A DNA stretch of 55,128 nt from Campylobacter novaezeelandiae (lineage in GTDB: Bacteria; Campylobacterota; Campylobacteria; Campylobacterales; Campylobacteraceae), in assembly GCF_004323845.1 (NCBI RefSeq), contig NZ_QPGR01000010.1, positions 1 to 55,128 of the forward strand, read 5' to 3'. Below the pieces are notes generated by a model that saw only the letters and a program-made list of their open reading frames with translations, searched no databases and was not told the origin of the DNA. Positions within the stretch are counted from its first letter, which is position 1. The number at the start of each line of letters is the position of its first letter. Positions 26,851 to 36,305 of the stretch are shown here, piece after piece. A program made the translations under genes and the position numbers.

Positions 26851-27025
26851 ACTTCAAATTATATCAAAAAAAATATATTTTGGAACAAAAAATGCTTGTA
26901 TTTAAAAATTTTACCCAAACAAAATAATAAAAATTAATATTTTCTGTATAGAAAGTAGACTTTAAAGAGAAAAATAATAAAATTTATCCTAATATTGTTA
27001 AAAATCAAAACATTAAGGAATACTT
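26851..27025 (+). promoter_or_regulatory. Divergent control region before rplI
   Basis: 175 AT-rich bases between the S4 gene and rplI. Facing rplI are a sigma-54 candidate (26880-26899) and, nearer the gene, TAAAAT-type sigma-70 minus-10 candidates (about 26965-26975). The ribosome site AAGGAA (27015-27020) precedes ATG 27026. No ORF or known RNA motif was recognised in the roughly 120 bases after the sigma-54 candidate. Confidence 0.45.
26880..26899 (+). promoter_or_regulatory. Candidate sigma-54 promoter, TTGGAAC-N6-TGCTT
   Basis: TTGGAACAAAAAATGCTTGT matches the Campylobacter sigma-54 pattern, with GG (26882-26883) and GC (26894-26895) separated by exactly ten bases. A start would fall near 26907, about 120 bases before rplI, or could make a short RNA. 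rpoN itself lies 1.4 kb away on the other strand. One match in AT-rich DNA could be chance. Confidence 0.45.
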
Positions 27026-27469
27026 ATGAAAGTTTTACTCATAAAAGATGTAAAAAGCTTAGGCAAAGCAGGAGAAATAAAAGAAGTAAAAGATGGATAT
27101 GGACAAAACTTTCTTATAGGAAAAGGTTACGCTAAACTAGCTACAACAGAAGTTTTAAGAAAATACGAAGCTCAAAAGAAAAAAGAAGCTGAAAATTTAA
27201 GATTTGAATTAGCAAATTTAGAAAAACTAAAAGAAGAATTAAGCAAAATTACTATTGAAATTGTAAAACCGGTCGGAGCAAATGGGAATTTATTTGGCGG
27301 AGTTACTAAAGATGAAATAGCACATGCCTTAAAAGAACAAAAAAATATTGAAATTGACAAAAAAACTTTAGAGTGTGATACAATAAAAAGCCTAGGATGT
27401 CATAGTGTTAGTTTGAAATTAGGACATAGTATCCATGCGCAATTTAATATCAATGTAAAGGCTGAGTAA
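27026..27469 (+). CDS. rplI: 50S ribosomal protein L9
   Basis: 147-residue protein of the large ribosomal subunit. The N-terminal domain has the PROSITE-like run [20 protein letters not shown] long central helix (about 41-80) and a C-terminal domain ([11 protein letters not shown]) complete it. It starts the plus-strand unit rplI-hslV-hslU-era; its stop overlaps the hslV start by one base. In C. jejuni argG lies close by; here it is absent from this place. Confidence 0.97.
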   Translation: MKVLLIKDVKSLGKAGEIKEVKDGYGQNFLIGKGYAKLATTEVLRKYEAQKKKEAENLRFELANLEKLKEELSKITIEIVKPVGANGNLFGGVTKDEIAHALKEQKNIEIDKKTLECDTIKSLGCHSVSLKLGHSIHAQFNINVKAE

Positions 27470-28011
27470 TGTTTCATGCAACTACAATTTTAGCTTATAA
27501 AGGAAAAAATAAGTCTGTTATTGGAGGCGATGGACAAGTAAGTTTTGGCAATACAGTTTTAAAAGCAAATGCTGTAAAAATACGAAAACTTAACAATGGA
27601 AAGGTTTTGGCAGGTTTTGCAGGAAGTACAGCTGATGCTTTCAATCTTTTTGATATGTTTGAAAATTTACTTCAAAGCTCTAAAGGAGATCTTTTAAAAG
27701 CTGCAATCGACTTCTCTAAAGAATGGCGTAAAGATAAATTTTTAAGAAAACTAGAAGCAATGATGCTAGTGCTGGATAGAGAGCATATATTTTTACTCTC
27801 AGGAACTGGAGATGTAGTTGAACCAGAAGATGGAGCTATTGCTGCCATTGGAAGTGGTGGAAATTATGCCTTATCGGCTGCTAGAGCATTAGCAAAACAT
27901 AGCAATTTAGACGAAGAAGAGCTTGTAAAATCAAGCCTTCAAATTGCTGGAGAAATTTGTATTTACACCAATACAAACATTAAAACTTACTGCATAAAGG
28001 ATGAAAAATGA
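27469..28011 (+). CDS. hslV: HslV, ATP-dependent protease peptidase subunit
   Basis: Proteasome-like peptidase (180 residues) that forms a double hexamer capped by HslU and degrades damaged or regulatory proteins. The N-terminal threonine nucleophile is exposed after removal of Met-Phe-His-Ala, giving mature [20 protein letters not shown] and the later [14 protein letters not shown] are family signatures. The start ATG 27469 overlaps the rplI stop, and the stop overlaps the hslU start (ATGA). Confidence 0.96.
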   Translation: MFHATTILAYKGKNKSVIGGDGQVSFGNTVLKANAVKIRKLNNGKVLAGFAGSTADAFNLFDMFENLLQSSKGDLLKAAIDFSKEWRKDKFLRKLEAMMLVLDREHIFLLSGTGDVVEPEDGAIAAIGSGGNYALSAARALAKHSNLDEEELVKSSLQIAGEICIYTNTNIKTYCIKDEK

Positions 28012-29327
28012 ATTTAACTCCTAAAGAGATTGTCCATTTTTTAGATGATTATATTATTGGTCAAAAAAATGCAAAAAAAATTATAGCTATTGCTTTAAGA
28101 AATCGTTATCGCAGAATGCAGTTAACTCCAGATCTTCAAGATGATATTATGCCAAAAAATATTCTTATGATAGGATCAACTGGAGTTGGAAAAACCGAAA
28201 TTGCAAGAAGATTGGCTAAAATGATGGGATTTCCATTTATCAAAATTGAAGCAAGCAAATATACAGAAGTTGGTTTTGTTGGACGCGATGTTGAAAGTAT
28301 GGTGAGAGATTTAGCTAATGCGGCTTTAAATTTAGTTAAAAATGAACATAAGGAAAAAAATCAAGAAAAAATTGATCAATTTATTGAAGATAAAATTCTA
28401 GAAAAACTCTTACCTCCTTTGCCAAAAGGCGTTAGTGATGAAAAACAAGAAGAATATAAAAATAGCTTTGAAAAAATGAGAACTAAGCTTAGAAATGGAG
28501 ATCTTGACGAAAGTATGATTGAGATAGAAGTTTCTCAAAATATGTTTGATACTAATCCAAATCTACCTCCTGAAATGGGTGCAATGCAGGATATAGTTAA
28601 GGTTATTGGAGTAGGAAGCAAAAAAGTAAAAAAAGAAATGAAAATTAAAGACGCTAAAAATGCCTTAAAAAATGAAGCAAGTGATAAAATTCTTGATCAA
28701 GAAAGTATTAAAAGCGAAGCTTTAAAAAGAGCAGAAAATGAAGGAATTATATTTATTGATGAAATTGATAAAATAGCAATTTCAAGCGGAAATTCAAGCA
28801 GACAAGATCCAAGCAAAGAAGGTGTTCAAAGAGACTTACTTCCTATAGTTGAAGGAAGTAGCGTGCAAACAAAACTTGGAACTTTAAAAACAGATCATAT
28901 TCTTTTTATTGCTGCAGGTGCTTTTCATTTAAGCAAACCAAGTGATTTAATTCCTGAACTTCAAGGACGCTTTCCTTTAAGAGTTGAGCTTGATAGTTTA
29001 GATGATAAAGCTCTTTATGAAATTTTAACACGACCTAAAAATTCATTATTAAAACAATACATAGAGCTTTTAAAAACCGAAAAATTAGAGCTTGAATTTG
29101 ATGATGAAGCTATAAAAGAAATAGCAAAAATTGCTTCAAAAGCCAATGAAGAAATGCAAGATATCGGAGCAAGACGCTTACATACAGTTATAGAAAAACT
29201 TTTAGAAGATTTAAGTTTTGAAGCTGATATGTATGCTGGAAAAAAATTCACAGTAGATAAAAATATGGTTAAAGAAAAATTAGAAAATGTGATAGAAAAT
29301 AAAGATTTAGCAAGGTATATTTTGTGA
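28008..29327 (+). CDS. hslU: HslU, ATPase subunit of HslUV protease
   Basis: 439-residue AAA+ unfoldase that feeds substrates to HslV. Walker [10 protein letters not shown] is near residues 56-64, the pore motif [18 protein letters not shown] follows, a variable intermediate domain spans about 105-235, and Walker B is [11 protein letters not shown]. Sensor and C-terminal helices ([20 protein letters not shown]) are present, ending in LARYIL, whose tail docks into HslV. Coupled to hslV upstream and to era downstream. Confidence 0.97.
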   Translation: MNLTPKEIVHFLDDYIIGQKNAKKIIAIALRNRYRRMQLTPDLQDDIMPKNILMIGSTGVGKTEIARRLAKMMGFPFIKIEASKYTEVGFVGRDVESMVRDLANAALNLVKNEHKEKNQEKIDQFIEDKILEKLLPPLPKGVSDEKQEEYKNSFEKMRTKLRNGDLDESMIEIEVSQNMFDTNPNLPPEMGAMQDIVKVIGVGSKKVKKEMKIKDAKNALKNEASDKILDQESIKSEALKRAENEGIIFIDEIDKIAISSGNSSRQDPSKEGVQRDLLPIVEGSSVQTKLGTLKTDHILFIAAGAFHLSKPSDLIPELQGRFPLRVELDSLDDKALYEILTRPKNSLLKQYIELLKTEKLELEFDDEAIKEIAKIASKANEEMQDIGARRLHTVIEKLLEDLSFEADMYAGKKFTVDKNMVKEKLENVIENKDLARYIL

Positions 29328-30196
29328 AATCAGGCTTTGTGAGTGTTATTGGTAGAACAAATGCAGGGAAAAGCACTTTAATTAATTCCTTGCTTGAAGA
29401 AAAAATTACCTTAGTCTCTCACAAACAAAACGCAACAAGACGCAAAATAAAAGCTATTGTAATGCACGGTAATGATCAAATTATTATCGTGGATACACCC
29501 GGTCTTCATAAAAGTTCTCAAAAAATAAATCAAATGTTAGTTCAAAGTGCTATTAAATCTATAAGTGATTGTGATCTTATTTTATTTGTAGCAAGTGTTT
29601 TTGATCCTATTAAAGATTATGAAGATTTTTTAAGTCTAAGCCCTAAAGTACCACACATCATAGTAATCAACAAAGTAGACTTAATAAACAATATGCAGTT
29701 ATTGCAGAAATTAAACGAATATAATCAATTTAACACCTTTAAAGCTGTTATTCCTTATTCTTCAAAGAAAAAATCTTATAAGAAAATTCTATTAGATGAA
29801 ATCATTAAATATTTACCAGAACATGAATATTTTTATGATCCTCAGTTTCTAACCACAAGCAATGAAAAAGATCTTTATAGAGATTTTATTTTAGAAGCTG
29901 TATATGAGAATTTAAGCGAAGAACTTCCTTATTGTAGTGAAGTTCTTATAAAAAAACTCAAAGATAAAAATGAATTTTTAATCATCGAAGCAGATATTAT
30001 CACAGATACAAATTCCCATAAAGCTATGATTATAGGAAAAGAAGGCAAAACATTAAAAAGAATAGGAAAAGACGCAAGAATTAAAATTTCAAAACTTGCC
30101 CAAAAAAAAGTTCTATTAAAACTTTTTATTCAAATTAAAAAAAATTGGCAAAAAGATGAAAACTTTATAAAAAAGCTTTTAAATGAAGAAGAGTAA
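29324..30196 (+). CDS. era: Era, ribosome-assembly GTPase
   Basis: 290-residue GTPase with a C-terminal KH domain that binds 16S rRNA and helps 30S maturation. G1 is GRTNAGKS (10-17); G3 DTPG and G4 NKVD follow. The KH domain carries [18 protein letters not shown]. It starts with GTG 29324, which overlaps the hslU stop (GTGA), so the start codon is set by coupling. Its end overlaps the next membrane protein gene by 14 bases. Confidence 0.96.
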   Translation: MKSGFVSVIGRTNAGKSTLINSLLEEKITLVSHKQNATRRKIKAIVMHGNDQIIIVDTPGLHKSSQKINQMLVQSAIKSISDCDLILFVASVFDPIKDYEDFLSLSPKVPHIIVINKVDLINNMQLLQKLNEYNQFNTFKAVIPYSSKKKSYKKILLDEIIKYLPEHEYFYDPQFLTTSNEKDLYRDFILEAVYENLSEELPYCSEVLIKKLKDKNEFLIIEADIITDTNSHKAMIIGKEGKTLKRIGKDARIKISKLAQKKVLLKLFIQIKKNWQKDENFIKKLLNEEE

Positions 30197-31334
30197 AAAC
30201 CAAGGCTCTTTTATTTCTTTTAATCAGCTAATTTATACTCAAAAACAAGGGGAATTTGACAATGACTCTTTGTTTATAAATACAACAAAAGAACTTAATC
30301 TCACTCCAGCTTTTAAATATCAAATGAGTTTTGTTAAACAAAATGATACTTATCATATTTTTTTTACTTTGATTGAAAATTTAAATTCTTTAAAGTTTTG
30401 CTATCCAGAACCTTTACTTTTTAAAGTATTATTTGATGAAAAAATAATCAAAGAATCAAATTTTGCACTTATAAATTTCAATGAAAATTTTACTTTTTTA
30501 ACTTTTTATCAAAACGGAAATTTATGCACAATCAAAAATTTACCTCAATTTAGCCTTAAAGATATCAATTTAAAAAATCAAAATGAAAGAGAAAAACTCT
30601 TTTTTGAAATCCTTTTTGAGCAAGGTCGTGTTTTAGAACTTTTAAAATATTATAAAACTCAAATTTTTATTCTTCATCGTGATCAATTCAAATTTAGTCA
30701 ATTTTTAATGAAACACATTGATATTCCTTTTTTAAATTTAGAAAATATTTTAAAAGAAAATGCTTTAGAAAAATTAAGCGTTTTGGCACAAAAGCATCTT
30801 GATAATGATGCAAATTTTATCAAGATAACAAAAACAAATTTTACTCCTTATCTTAAGATTATTGTTTTCTTTTTATTATGTTATTGCTTTTCTTTAGCTA
30901 TTTTATTTTTAAAAAATTACCCATCTTATAAAGAAAGCCAAATAACCAAAAAATACAATCAAAATTTAAATTATGAATTTGAAAAAATTATTAAACAAAA
31001 TAATAATATAAAGCAAGAAAATCAAGAATTAAATTCTATGATTAATAATCAAAAGCTTTTGTTAAAACAAAATGAAAACATCTTATTGGAGCTAAATAAA
31101 AATTTCATTCTTAATAATCAAACACGAACCCTTTTTGAATTTATTTCTTTATTAAATCAAAAAAATATACAAATTTTAACTCTTAGCTTATCAAATTATA
31201 CTATTATGGTTTCATTTTACAATAAAGATAATTTCAAAAAAACACTAGAACTATTCAATGATAAGTCCTCATTTAAAATCATTGACAAAGATGAAACTGC
31301 GTTAAAAATTTCTCTAGGTTATAAAAATGATTGA
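30183..31334 (+). CDS. Bitopic membrane protein, GspL/PilM-N-like layout
   Basis: 383 residues, function not established (Cj0660c position). There is a cytoplasmic domain of about 220 residues with alternating strands and helices, a single membrane helix (about 224-244), a coiled coil (about 250-305) and a small alpha/beta domain at the end (about 313-380, [18 protein letters not shown]). This order is that of GspL of type II secretion or of a PilM-PilN fusion of type IV pili. Together with the next gene it looks like an assembly-platform pair. Primary sequence is too diverged for certainty. It overlaps era by 14 bases and its neighbour by eight. Confidence 0.6.
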   Translation: MKKSKNQGSFISFNQLIYTQKQGEFDNDSLFINTTKELNLTPAFKYQMSFVKQNDTYHIFFTLIENLNSLKFCYPEPLLFKVLFDEKIIKESNFALINFNENFTFLTFYQNGNLCTIKNLPQFSLKDINLKNQNEREKLFFEILFEQGRVLELLKYYKTQIFILHRDQFKFSQFLMKHIDIPFLNLENILKENALEKLSVLAQKHLDNDANFIKITKTNFTPYLKIIVFFLLCYCFSLAILFLKNYPSYKESQITKKYNQNLNYEFEKIIKQNNNIKQENQELNSMINNQKLLLKQNENILLELNKNFILNNQTRTLFEFISLLNQKNIQILTLSLSNYTIMVSFYNKDNFKKTLELFNDKSSFKIIDKDETALKISLGYKND

Positions 31335-31875
31335 TTTAAACATTTCATTTAAAAATTTAAATCTAAGAGAAAAAATTCTTCTTCTTATCTTTTTAGTTAT
31401 ATTTGCATTTTTTCTTGCTTTTAAAACTTACGAATTTCTCTTTGTTTTTATTGATGAATTAAGTATTGATGAGCAAAATATATACAACCAAAAAACAGAA
31501 CTTTCTAATTTAAAAACAAAACAAAAAGAATTACAAGATATATTAGCAAAGCAAACAGAAAAAATCAGTCTGTACAATAAACAAATAAATAAATTTAAAC
31601 ACAGTTATGAAGAATATATTGAAGAAATAGAAATTTTAGCGAAGAAATATAATATTATTTTTGAAAATATTCAAAATTCACATACTGAATTTAATTATAT
31701 ACAAAAATACAATGTTTTTCTAATAGCAAGAGGAGATTTTAAAAATTTGTTGGAATTTATTCTAGCTTTGGAAAATTCAAAATTTTATTTAAATATAAAA
31801 AGCATTGACATAGAAAATCTAAAAAGCATTAACCTAGAACTCAAATTAACACTTAATTTTATAATTTTAAAATAA
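31327..31875 (+). CDS. Bitopic membrane protein, GspM/PilO-like layout
   Basis: 182 residues, function not established (Cj0659c position). A short cytoplasmic start is followed by a membrane helix (about 17-37), a coiled coil (about 47-100, rich in Lys/Glu/Gln) and a C-terminal ferredoxin-like fold candidate with strand-helix-strand pattern (YNVFLIARGDFKNLLEFILALEN). This matches GspM or PilO, the usual partner of GspL/PilN. Translation is coupled with the preceding gene. A role in competence or a secretion platform is inference; no other such genes lie here. Confidence 0.6.
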   Translation: MIDLNISFKNLNLREKILLLIFLVIFAFFLAFKTYEFLFVFIDELSIDEQNIYNQKTELSNLKTKQKELQDILAKQTEKISLYNKQINKFKHSYEEYIEEIEILAKKYNIIFENIQNSHTEFNYIQKYNVFLIARGDFKNLLEFILALENSKFYLNIKSIDIENLKSINLELKLTLNFIILK

Positions 31876-31885
31876 AGGCTTGACA

Positions 31886-33655
31886 ATGACTTATAAACAA
31901 AAAATATGCCTACTACAAAAAAGCATGATAGAAAATAAAATCGATATTTATATAGTTTTAAATTCTGATCCTCATTTATCAGAATATTTAACACAACATT
32001 ATCAATGTATATCTTTTATGAGTGGTTTTAAAGGCTCTTATGGGGTGCTTATTTTCACACATGATAAGGCATTTTTATGGACAGATGGAAGATATTGGCT
32101 TCAAGCACAAAAAGAACTTAAAGAAAGTGGGGTTATTTTAAAAAAACAAGATACAAATCATACTTTTAAAGACTGGATAAAAGAATACTGTAACCCTCAA
32201 ACAACTATAGGCATTGATTTTAAAACTCTTCCTTTAGCACTTGAAAATGATTTAAAAAAATATTGCAATTTAATACATAGTGATTTAATTTCTAAAATTT
32301 GGATCAATCGACCAGAACTTCCAACTTATAGTATTTATGAGCATCCTAAAAAATTTTATTCTTTATCAAGAGAAGATAAGATTATTCTTATTCGCAAAGA
32401 AATGAAACGATTAAGAGCTGATGCGCATTTTATTTCTAGTCTTGATGATATAGCGTGGATTTTAAATTTAAGAGGCAAAGATATAGAATTTAACCCTCTT
32501 TTCTTTAGTTTTTTGCTTATTACAAAACAGCAGATTTTATTTTTTATTAATCCAGAAAAACTCAATCATTTTTTAAAAAATAAGCTACAAAATGAAGGCA
32601 TTATTCTTAAAAACTATGAGAATATATACAAAGAACTCAAAAATCTAAAAAATACAACACTCTTAATAGATCCTAATAAAACAACATCTTTTTTTCTTCA
32701 AGATCTAAAAAATATCACAATCATACAGGATTTAAATCCAAGCACATATTTAAAATCATGCAAAGATGAAAAAGAAATCTCTTGCATTAAAAAAGCAATG
32801 ATAGAAGATGGTATAGCACTTTGTCGTTTTTGTTCTTGGTTTGAAGAAAATATCCATCTAGGTTTTAATGAATTTGAAATCGGAATAAAATTAAGTGAAT
32901 TTCGCTCTAAAAGTCCTTATTACATTAGCGATAGTTTTGCCAATATTGTAGGCTTTAATGCTAATGGGGCAATTATTCATTATAAAGCAGATGAAAAGAA
33001 TTCATCTTTAATCAAAGAAAATGGCTTATTATTAATTGATTCTGGGGGTCAATATTTAAACGGGACAACAGATATTACACGTGTTTTTCCTATTGGAAAA
33101 ATCAGTGCTAAACAAAAAAAAGATTATACTTTGATCTTAAAGGCATTAATTTCAATTTCTACTACTATTTTTCCAAAAAATATTTCTATGCCTTTACTTG
33201 ATAGCATTACAAGAAAACCTTTATGGCAACAACAAATAAACTATAACCACGGAAGTGGTCATGGGGTTGGATATTTTCTAAGTGTTCATGAAGGTCCGCA
33301 AAATCTTTCGTATACAACTATGCCTTCTTTTAAACATCAGACAAAAAAAGGTATGATTAGCTCTTTAGAGCCTGGTATCTATAGAAAAGATAAATGGGGA
33401 ATAAGACTTGAAAATTTAGCTATTATTTTAGATGTTAAAAAACCAAAAGAACAAGAATTTGGAGATTATTTATATTTTAAAACTCTAACTCTTTTTCCTT
33501 TTGAAAAAAAATGCATTGATTTAAAATTATTAAATTCAAAAGAAAAAAAGTGGCTTAATGATTATCACAAAGAAGTTTACAAAAAACTTCATAAAAAGCT
33601 TCAAGTAAAAGAACTAAAATGGCTAAAGAAAAAAACAGCTCCTATTAAATTTTAG
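31886..33655 (+). CDS. pepP: Xaa-Pro aminopeptidase, M24B family
   Basis: About 589-residue cytoplasmic dinuclear metallopeptidase that removes N-terminal residues before proline. The long form has two creatinase-like N-terminal domains and a pita-bread C-terminal domain. Metal ligands are seen in DSGGQYLNGTTDITR (two Asp), HGSGHGVGYF (His), SSLEPGIY (Glu) and IRLENLA (Glu). I use ATG 31886; the track-like TTG two codons earlier has no advantage. Similar to Cj0653c. Converges on the MFS gene with an 11-base overlap. Confidence 0.88.
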   Translation: MTYKQKICLLQKSMIENKIDIYIVLNSDPHLSEYLTQHYQCISFMSGFKGSYGVLIFTHDKAFLWTDGRYWLQAQKELKESGVILKKQDTNHTFKDWIKEYCNPQTTIGIDFKTLPLALENDLKKYCNLIHSDLISKIWINRPELPTYSIYEHPKKFYSLSREDKIILIRKEMKRLRADAHFISSLDDIAWILNLRGKDIEFNPLFFSFLLITKQQILFFINPEKLNHFLKNKLQNEGIILKNYENIYKELKNLKNTTLLIDPNKTTSFFLQDLKNITIIQDLNPSTYLKSCKDEKEISCIKKAMIEDGIALCRFCSWFEENIHLGFNEFEIGIKLSEFRSKSPYYISDSFANIVGFNANGAIIHYKADEKNSSLIKENGLLLIDSGGQYLNGTTDITRVFPIGKISAKQKKDYTLILKALISISTTIFPKNISMPLLDSITRKPLWQQQINYNHGSGHGVGYFLSVHEGPQNLSYTTMPSFKHQTKKGMISSLEPGIYRKDKWGIRLENLAIILDVKKPKEQEFGDYLYFKTLTLFPFEKKCIDLKLLNSKEKKWLNDYHKEVYKKLHKKLQVKELKWLKKKTAPIKF

Positions 33656-34799
33656 AACTTTTTAAACTTAAATAGCCAAAAATATTAACCAAAATACTCA
33701 CAAATAAAAGCATTAATATAGAACTTTGAAAATTTCCAAATTTATCGTGCATAAATCCTATTAACCAAGGAGCTTGTGCTGCTATAAGATATCCAAAACC
33801 TTGCGCAAAAGAAGAAAGTTTAGTTGCAATTTGTGTGCTAGAACTTTTTTGAGCTATAAAAAGTAAAGCTATTCCAAAAACGCCACCCCAAGGAAAACCT
33901 ATAAAAAAAGAACTTAAAATCATTATCTCTTTGCTATTAAAAAAGAACAATAAAGCAAATGGTATAACATACAAAGTACATAAAATAGCTATATAAATAC
34001 TATGAAAATGCGGTTTAATTTTCCCTAAAAGCAAAGGTCCAAATAAAGATACAGGCACAGCAATAATTTGAGCAAATAATATCATATGTGTAGCAAATTC
34101 TTTAGAATATCCTTTTTCTATAATAAATTGAATATACCAAGAAAAAATACTATATGCTAAAAAACTTTGCAACCCCATAAAAAAAGTAACTTTCCAGGCT
34201 GTAGAATTTTTAAAAAGATTAATATTTTTTTTAATTTTCTTTTTAGAACGCAAAAAACGACCATTTTTTGCTTGAGGATAATAAATAATTAAAGCCAACA
34301 AAGCAAAAATCATCCAAAATGCCATTGAGCTCTTTATACCCAAAAAATCAAGCAAAGGAATAGCCAAAAAAATACCAGCTATAGAAGAAATACTAAGCAT
34401 TAGGCTATAAACACCCATCATGGAAGAAATTTTATTAGGAAATTTTTCTTTTATAAAACTTGGCAATAATACATTAGCAATAGCGATACCACAACCTACA
34501 AGCAACATACCTAAAAATAATCCAAAATATCCAGTATAAGATCTTAAAAATTCTCCTATAAAGATAAGAATTATCCCAATTATCATAGTTTTTAAAGGCG
34601 AAAAATATCCAACAAAAAAAGAAATAATTCCAAAAGAAAACAAAGGCAAAGTGGTAAGCATACCAGCCAAGGTAGAATTAAGAAAATAATACTCTTTAAT
34701 TGTATCAACAACAGGACCTATAGAAGTTATAGGAGCTCTTAAATTAAAAGCTATAGCAATAACTATAAAAAAATTAAGCCAAAAAATTTTTTTGTACAT
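33645..34799 (-). CDS. MFS permease, CynX/NimT family
   Basis: 384-residue inner-membrane transporter with twelve hydrophobic segments and no signal peptide. NLRAPITSIGPVVDTI in the first helix region is a hallmark of the CynX/NimT (cyanate, 2-nitroimidazole) subfamily, and GMLTTLPLFSFGIISF supports it. Substrate unknown. ATG 34799 is preferred over TTG 34814; neither has a strong ribosome site, so the start is uncertain. It is downstream of tpx, separated by a perfect palindrome, and its 3' end overlaps that of pepP. Confidence 0.82.
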   Translation of the reverse strand: MYKKIFWLNFFIVIAIAFNLRAPITSIGPVVDTIKEYYFLNSTLAGMLTTLPLFSFGIISFFVGYFSPLKTMIIGIILIFIGEFLRSYTGYFGLFLGMLLVGCGIAIANVLLPSFIKEKFPNKISSMMGVYSLMLSISSIAGIFLAIPLLDFLGIKSSMAFWMIFALLALIIYYPQAKNGRFLRSKKKIKKNINLFKNSTAWKVTFFMGLQSFLAYSIFSWYIQFIIEKGYSKEFATHMILFAQIIAVPVSLFGPLLLGKIKPHFHSIYIAILCTLYVIPFALLFFFNSKEIMILSSFFIGFPWGGVFGIALLFIAQKSSSTQIATKLSSFAQGFGYLIAAQAPWLIGFMHDKFGNFQSSILMLLFVSILVNIFGYLSLKSSKI

Positions 34800-34858
34800 A
34801 GAATAATATCGCAATCATTTAAAGGTTCAAAGGGGCAATTTTATCTAAAATAACTTAA

Positions 34859-34893
34859 ATATGTTTTATTAATATGATATTAATAAAACATAT
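34859..34893. terminator. Perfect 35-base palindrome after tpx
   Basis: Arms of 17 bases (ATATGTTTTATTAATAT and its exact complement) around one central base. As RNA it can form a 16-bp hairpin with a TGA/TCA loop followed by T-rich sequence, suiting a tpx terminator. As DNA it could also be an operator for the MFS gene. Confidence 0.6.
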
Positions 34894-34908
34894 AAATTAA
34901 ATTTTTAT

Positions 34909-35409
34909 TTAATTATTTTGAAAGAAAGCATCTAATTCTTTAATATTTGGCATTTCTGTAATTTCATTTACTAATTCTTTATAAACAATTTTACCTTCTT
35001 TGATTACAAACACAGCTCTAGCCAATAGACCCTCTAAAGCACCATCTGCAATTAAAACACCATACTTTTCTCCAAATTCTTTTGCAACAAAATCACTTGC
35101 TACTATAATATTATCAATTCCTTCTGTAGAGCAAAATCTTCCCATTGCAAAAGGTAGATCCATGCTTACAACTATAACTTGTGCATTTGGATAAGAAGCT
35201 ATTTTTTGATTAAATTCTCTTGCTTCTGTGGCGCAAACTGGAGTATCAAGACTTGGGAGACTTAAAACAATCTGAGTTTTTCCTTCTTCAGCTATAATAA
35301 CTTCACTTAAATCTTTTGCTTTAAGTTTTACTTTTGGTGCAGCTACGCCTACCTCTAAAGCATCGCCTTTTAATTTTACTAAACTACCTTTGAAATTTAC
35401 TGAATTCAT
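34909..35409 (-). CDS. tpx: Thiol peroxidase (atypical 2-Cys peroxiredoxin)
   Basis: 166-residue peroxidase that reduces H2O2 and organic peroxides using thioredoxin. Peroxidatic Cys59 lies in SLDTPVCATEAREF and resolving Cys93 in MGRFCSTEG, the exact Tpx pattern. In C. jejuni Tpx is Cj0779, next to peb2 and a helicase, and the same order appears here. It has its own upstream spacer (35410-35514) with AAAGGATAAAT before ATG 35409, and a strong hairpin after the stop. Confidence 0.95.
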   Translation of the reverse strand: MNSVNFKGSLVKLKGDALEVGVAAPKVKLKAKDLSEVIIAEEGKTQIVLSLPSLDTPVCATEAREFNQKIASYPNAQVIVVSMDLPFAMGRFCSTEGIDNIIVASDFVAKEFGEKYGVLIADGALEGLLARAVFVIKEGKIVYKELVNEITEMPNIKELDAFFQNN

Positions 35410-35514
35410 AATTTATCCTTTTTATAAAATAAAACATAATTAATCTAATGTTTTAAGAGTAATTATATCTTAAATAAATTTAATTATTTTTAATATTTAT
35501 CTTTTTTTAAATAA

Positions 35515-36255
35515 TTATTTTTTTACAGCTCTCCAAGTATATTTTTTCCATACTTTTTGCGCCTCTTTGCTTTGTATAAAATTAACAAATTCTAAAGCTT
35601 GTTTATTTTGAAGTCCTTTTTGGGTTGGAGCTATTTCAGCTGCACGGTAAATTACCACTTTATTGTCTTTTATAAATAAAGCTTTATCGCCTAAAGCCTT
35701 AGCCCAATGAGACCAAATAATTAAAACATCGATATCTTGATTATTATTCCATTCATCTATTGCGACTTTAGAATTTTTAGCATAAATTTTAATATTTTTA
35801 CGCAATTTTACAAGATTTTCTCTTTTGCCACTTTTTAAAGCCATATCCTCATAAAGCCCTACTTGTCCAGCTCCGTCTACAACCATTATATTGACACCAT
35901 CTTTTAAAATATCATCAAAATTTTTAATATTTTTTGGATTATTTGGACGCACAATCATTCCTGAAGGACGCACATTTAAAACATTTAAATTTTCCAAACT
36001 CAAATTTGGAATTTTTTTAATAAAATCATCCATCATAGAAGTATTACCAGAATAAATTAAATCTGCATTTTCTTTTGCTTTATCAATCCAAGATGAAGTT
36101 GGACCCGCAATTACAGTAACTTTTTCTTTTGTCTTTTCTTCAAATTTTTTTGCAAGTTCCTTTATAGCAGGTGCTGGACCTCCTGGACCATAGACTAAAA
36201 TTTCAGCATTTAAAAAACTTGCCGCTATTAAACTTGAAATAATTATTTTTTTCAT
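35515..36255 (-). CDS. peb2: Peb2, periplasmic AcfC-like binding protein/antigen
   Basis: 246-residue exported protein. The signal peptide (about 1-17) ends in SFLNA before EILVYGPGGPAPAIKEL. The body is the type II periplasmic binding fold related to Vibrio AcfC and Campylobacter PEB3 (AGPTSSWIDKAKENADLIYSGNTSMM, which resembles the anion pocket of that family). PEB2 is a known surface antigen of C. jejuni (Cj0778, between tpx and the Cj0777 helicase), and the neighbours here are the same. Ligand not known. No lipobox. A TAAAAT minus-10 candidate lies in the 50-base upstream spacer. Confidence 0.85.
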   Translation of the reverse strand: MKKIIISSLIAASFLNAEILVYGPGGPAPAIKELAKKFEEKTKEKVTVIAGPTSSWIDKAKENADLIYSGNTSMMDDFIKKIPNLSLENLNVLNVRPSGMIVRPNNPKNIKNFDDILKDGVNIMVVDGAGQVGLYEDMALKSGKRENLVKLRKNIKIYAKNSKVAIDEWNNNQDIDVLIIWSHWAKALGDKALFIKDNKVVIYRAAEIAPTQKGLQNKQALEFVNFIQSKEAQKVWKKYTWRAVKK

Positions 36256-36305
36256 TTAAACCTTTCATTAATATTTAAAACAAGATTTTATCGAGTTATA
36301 ATTAA

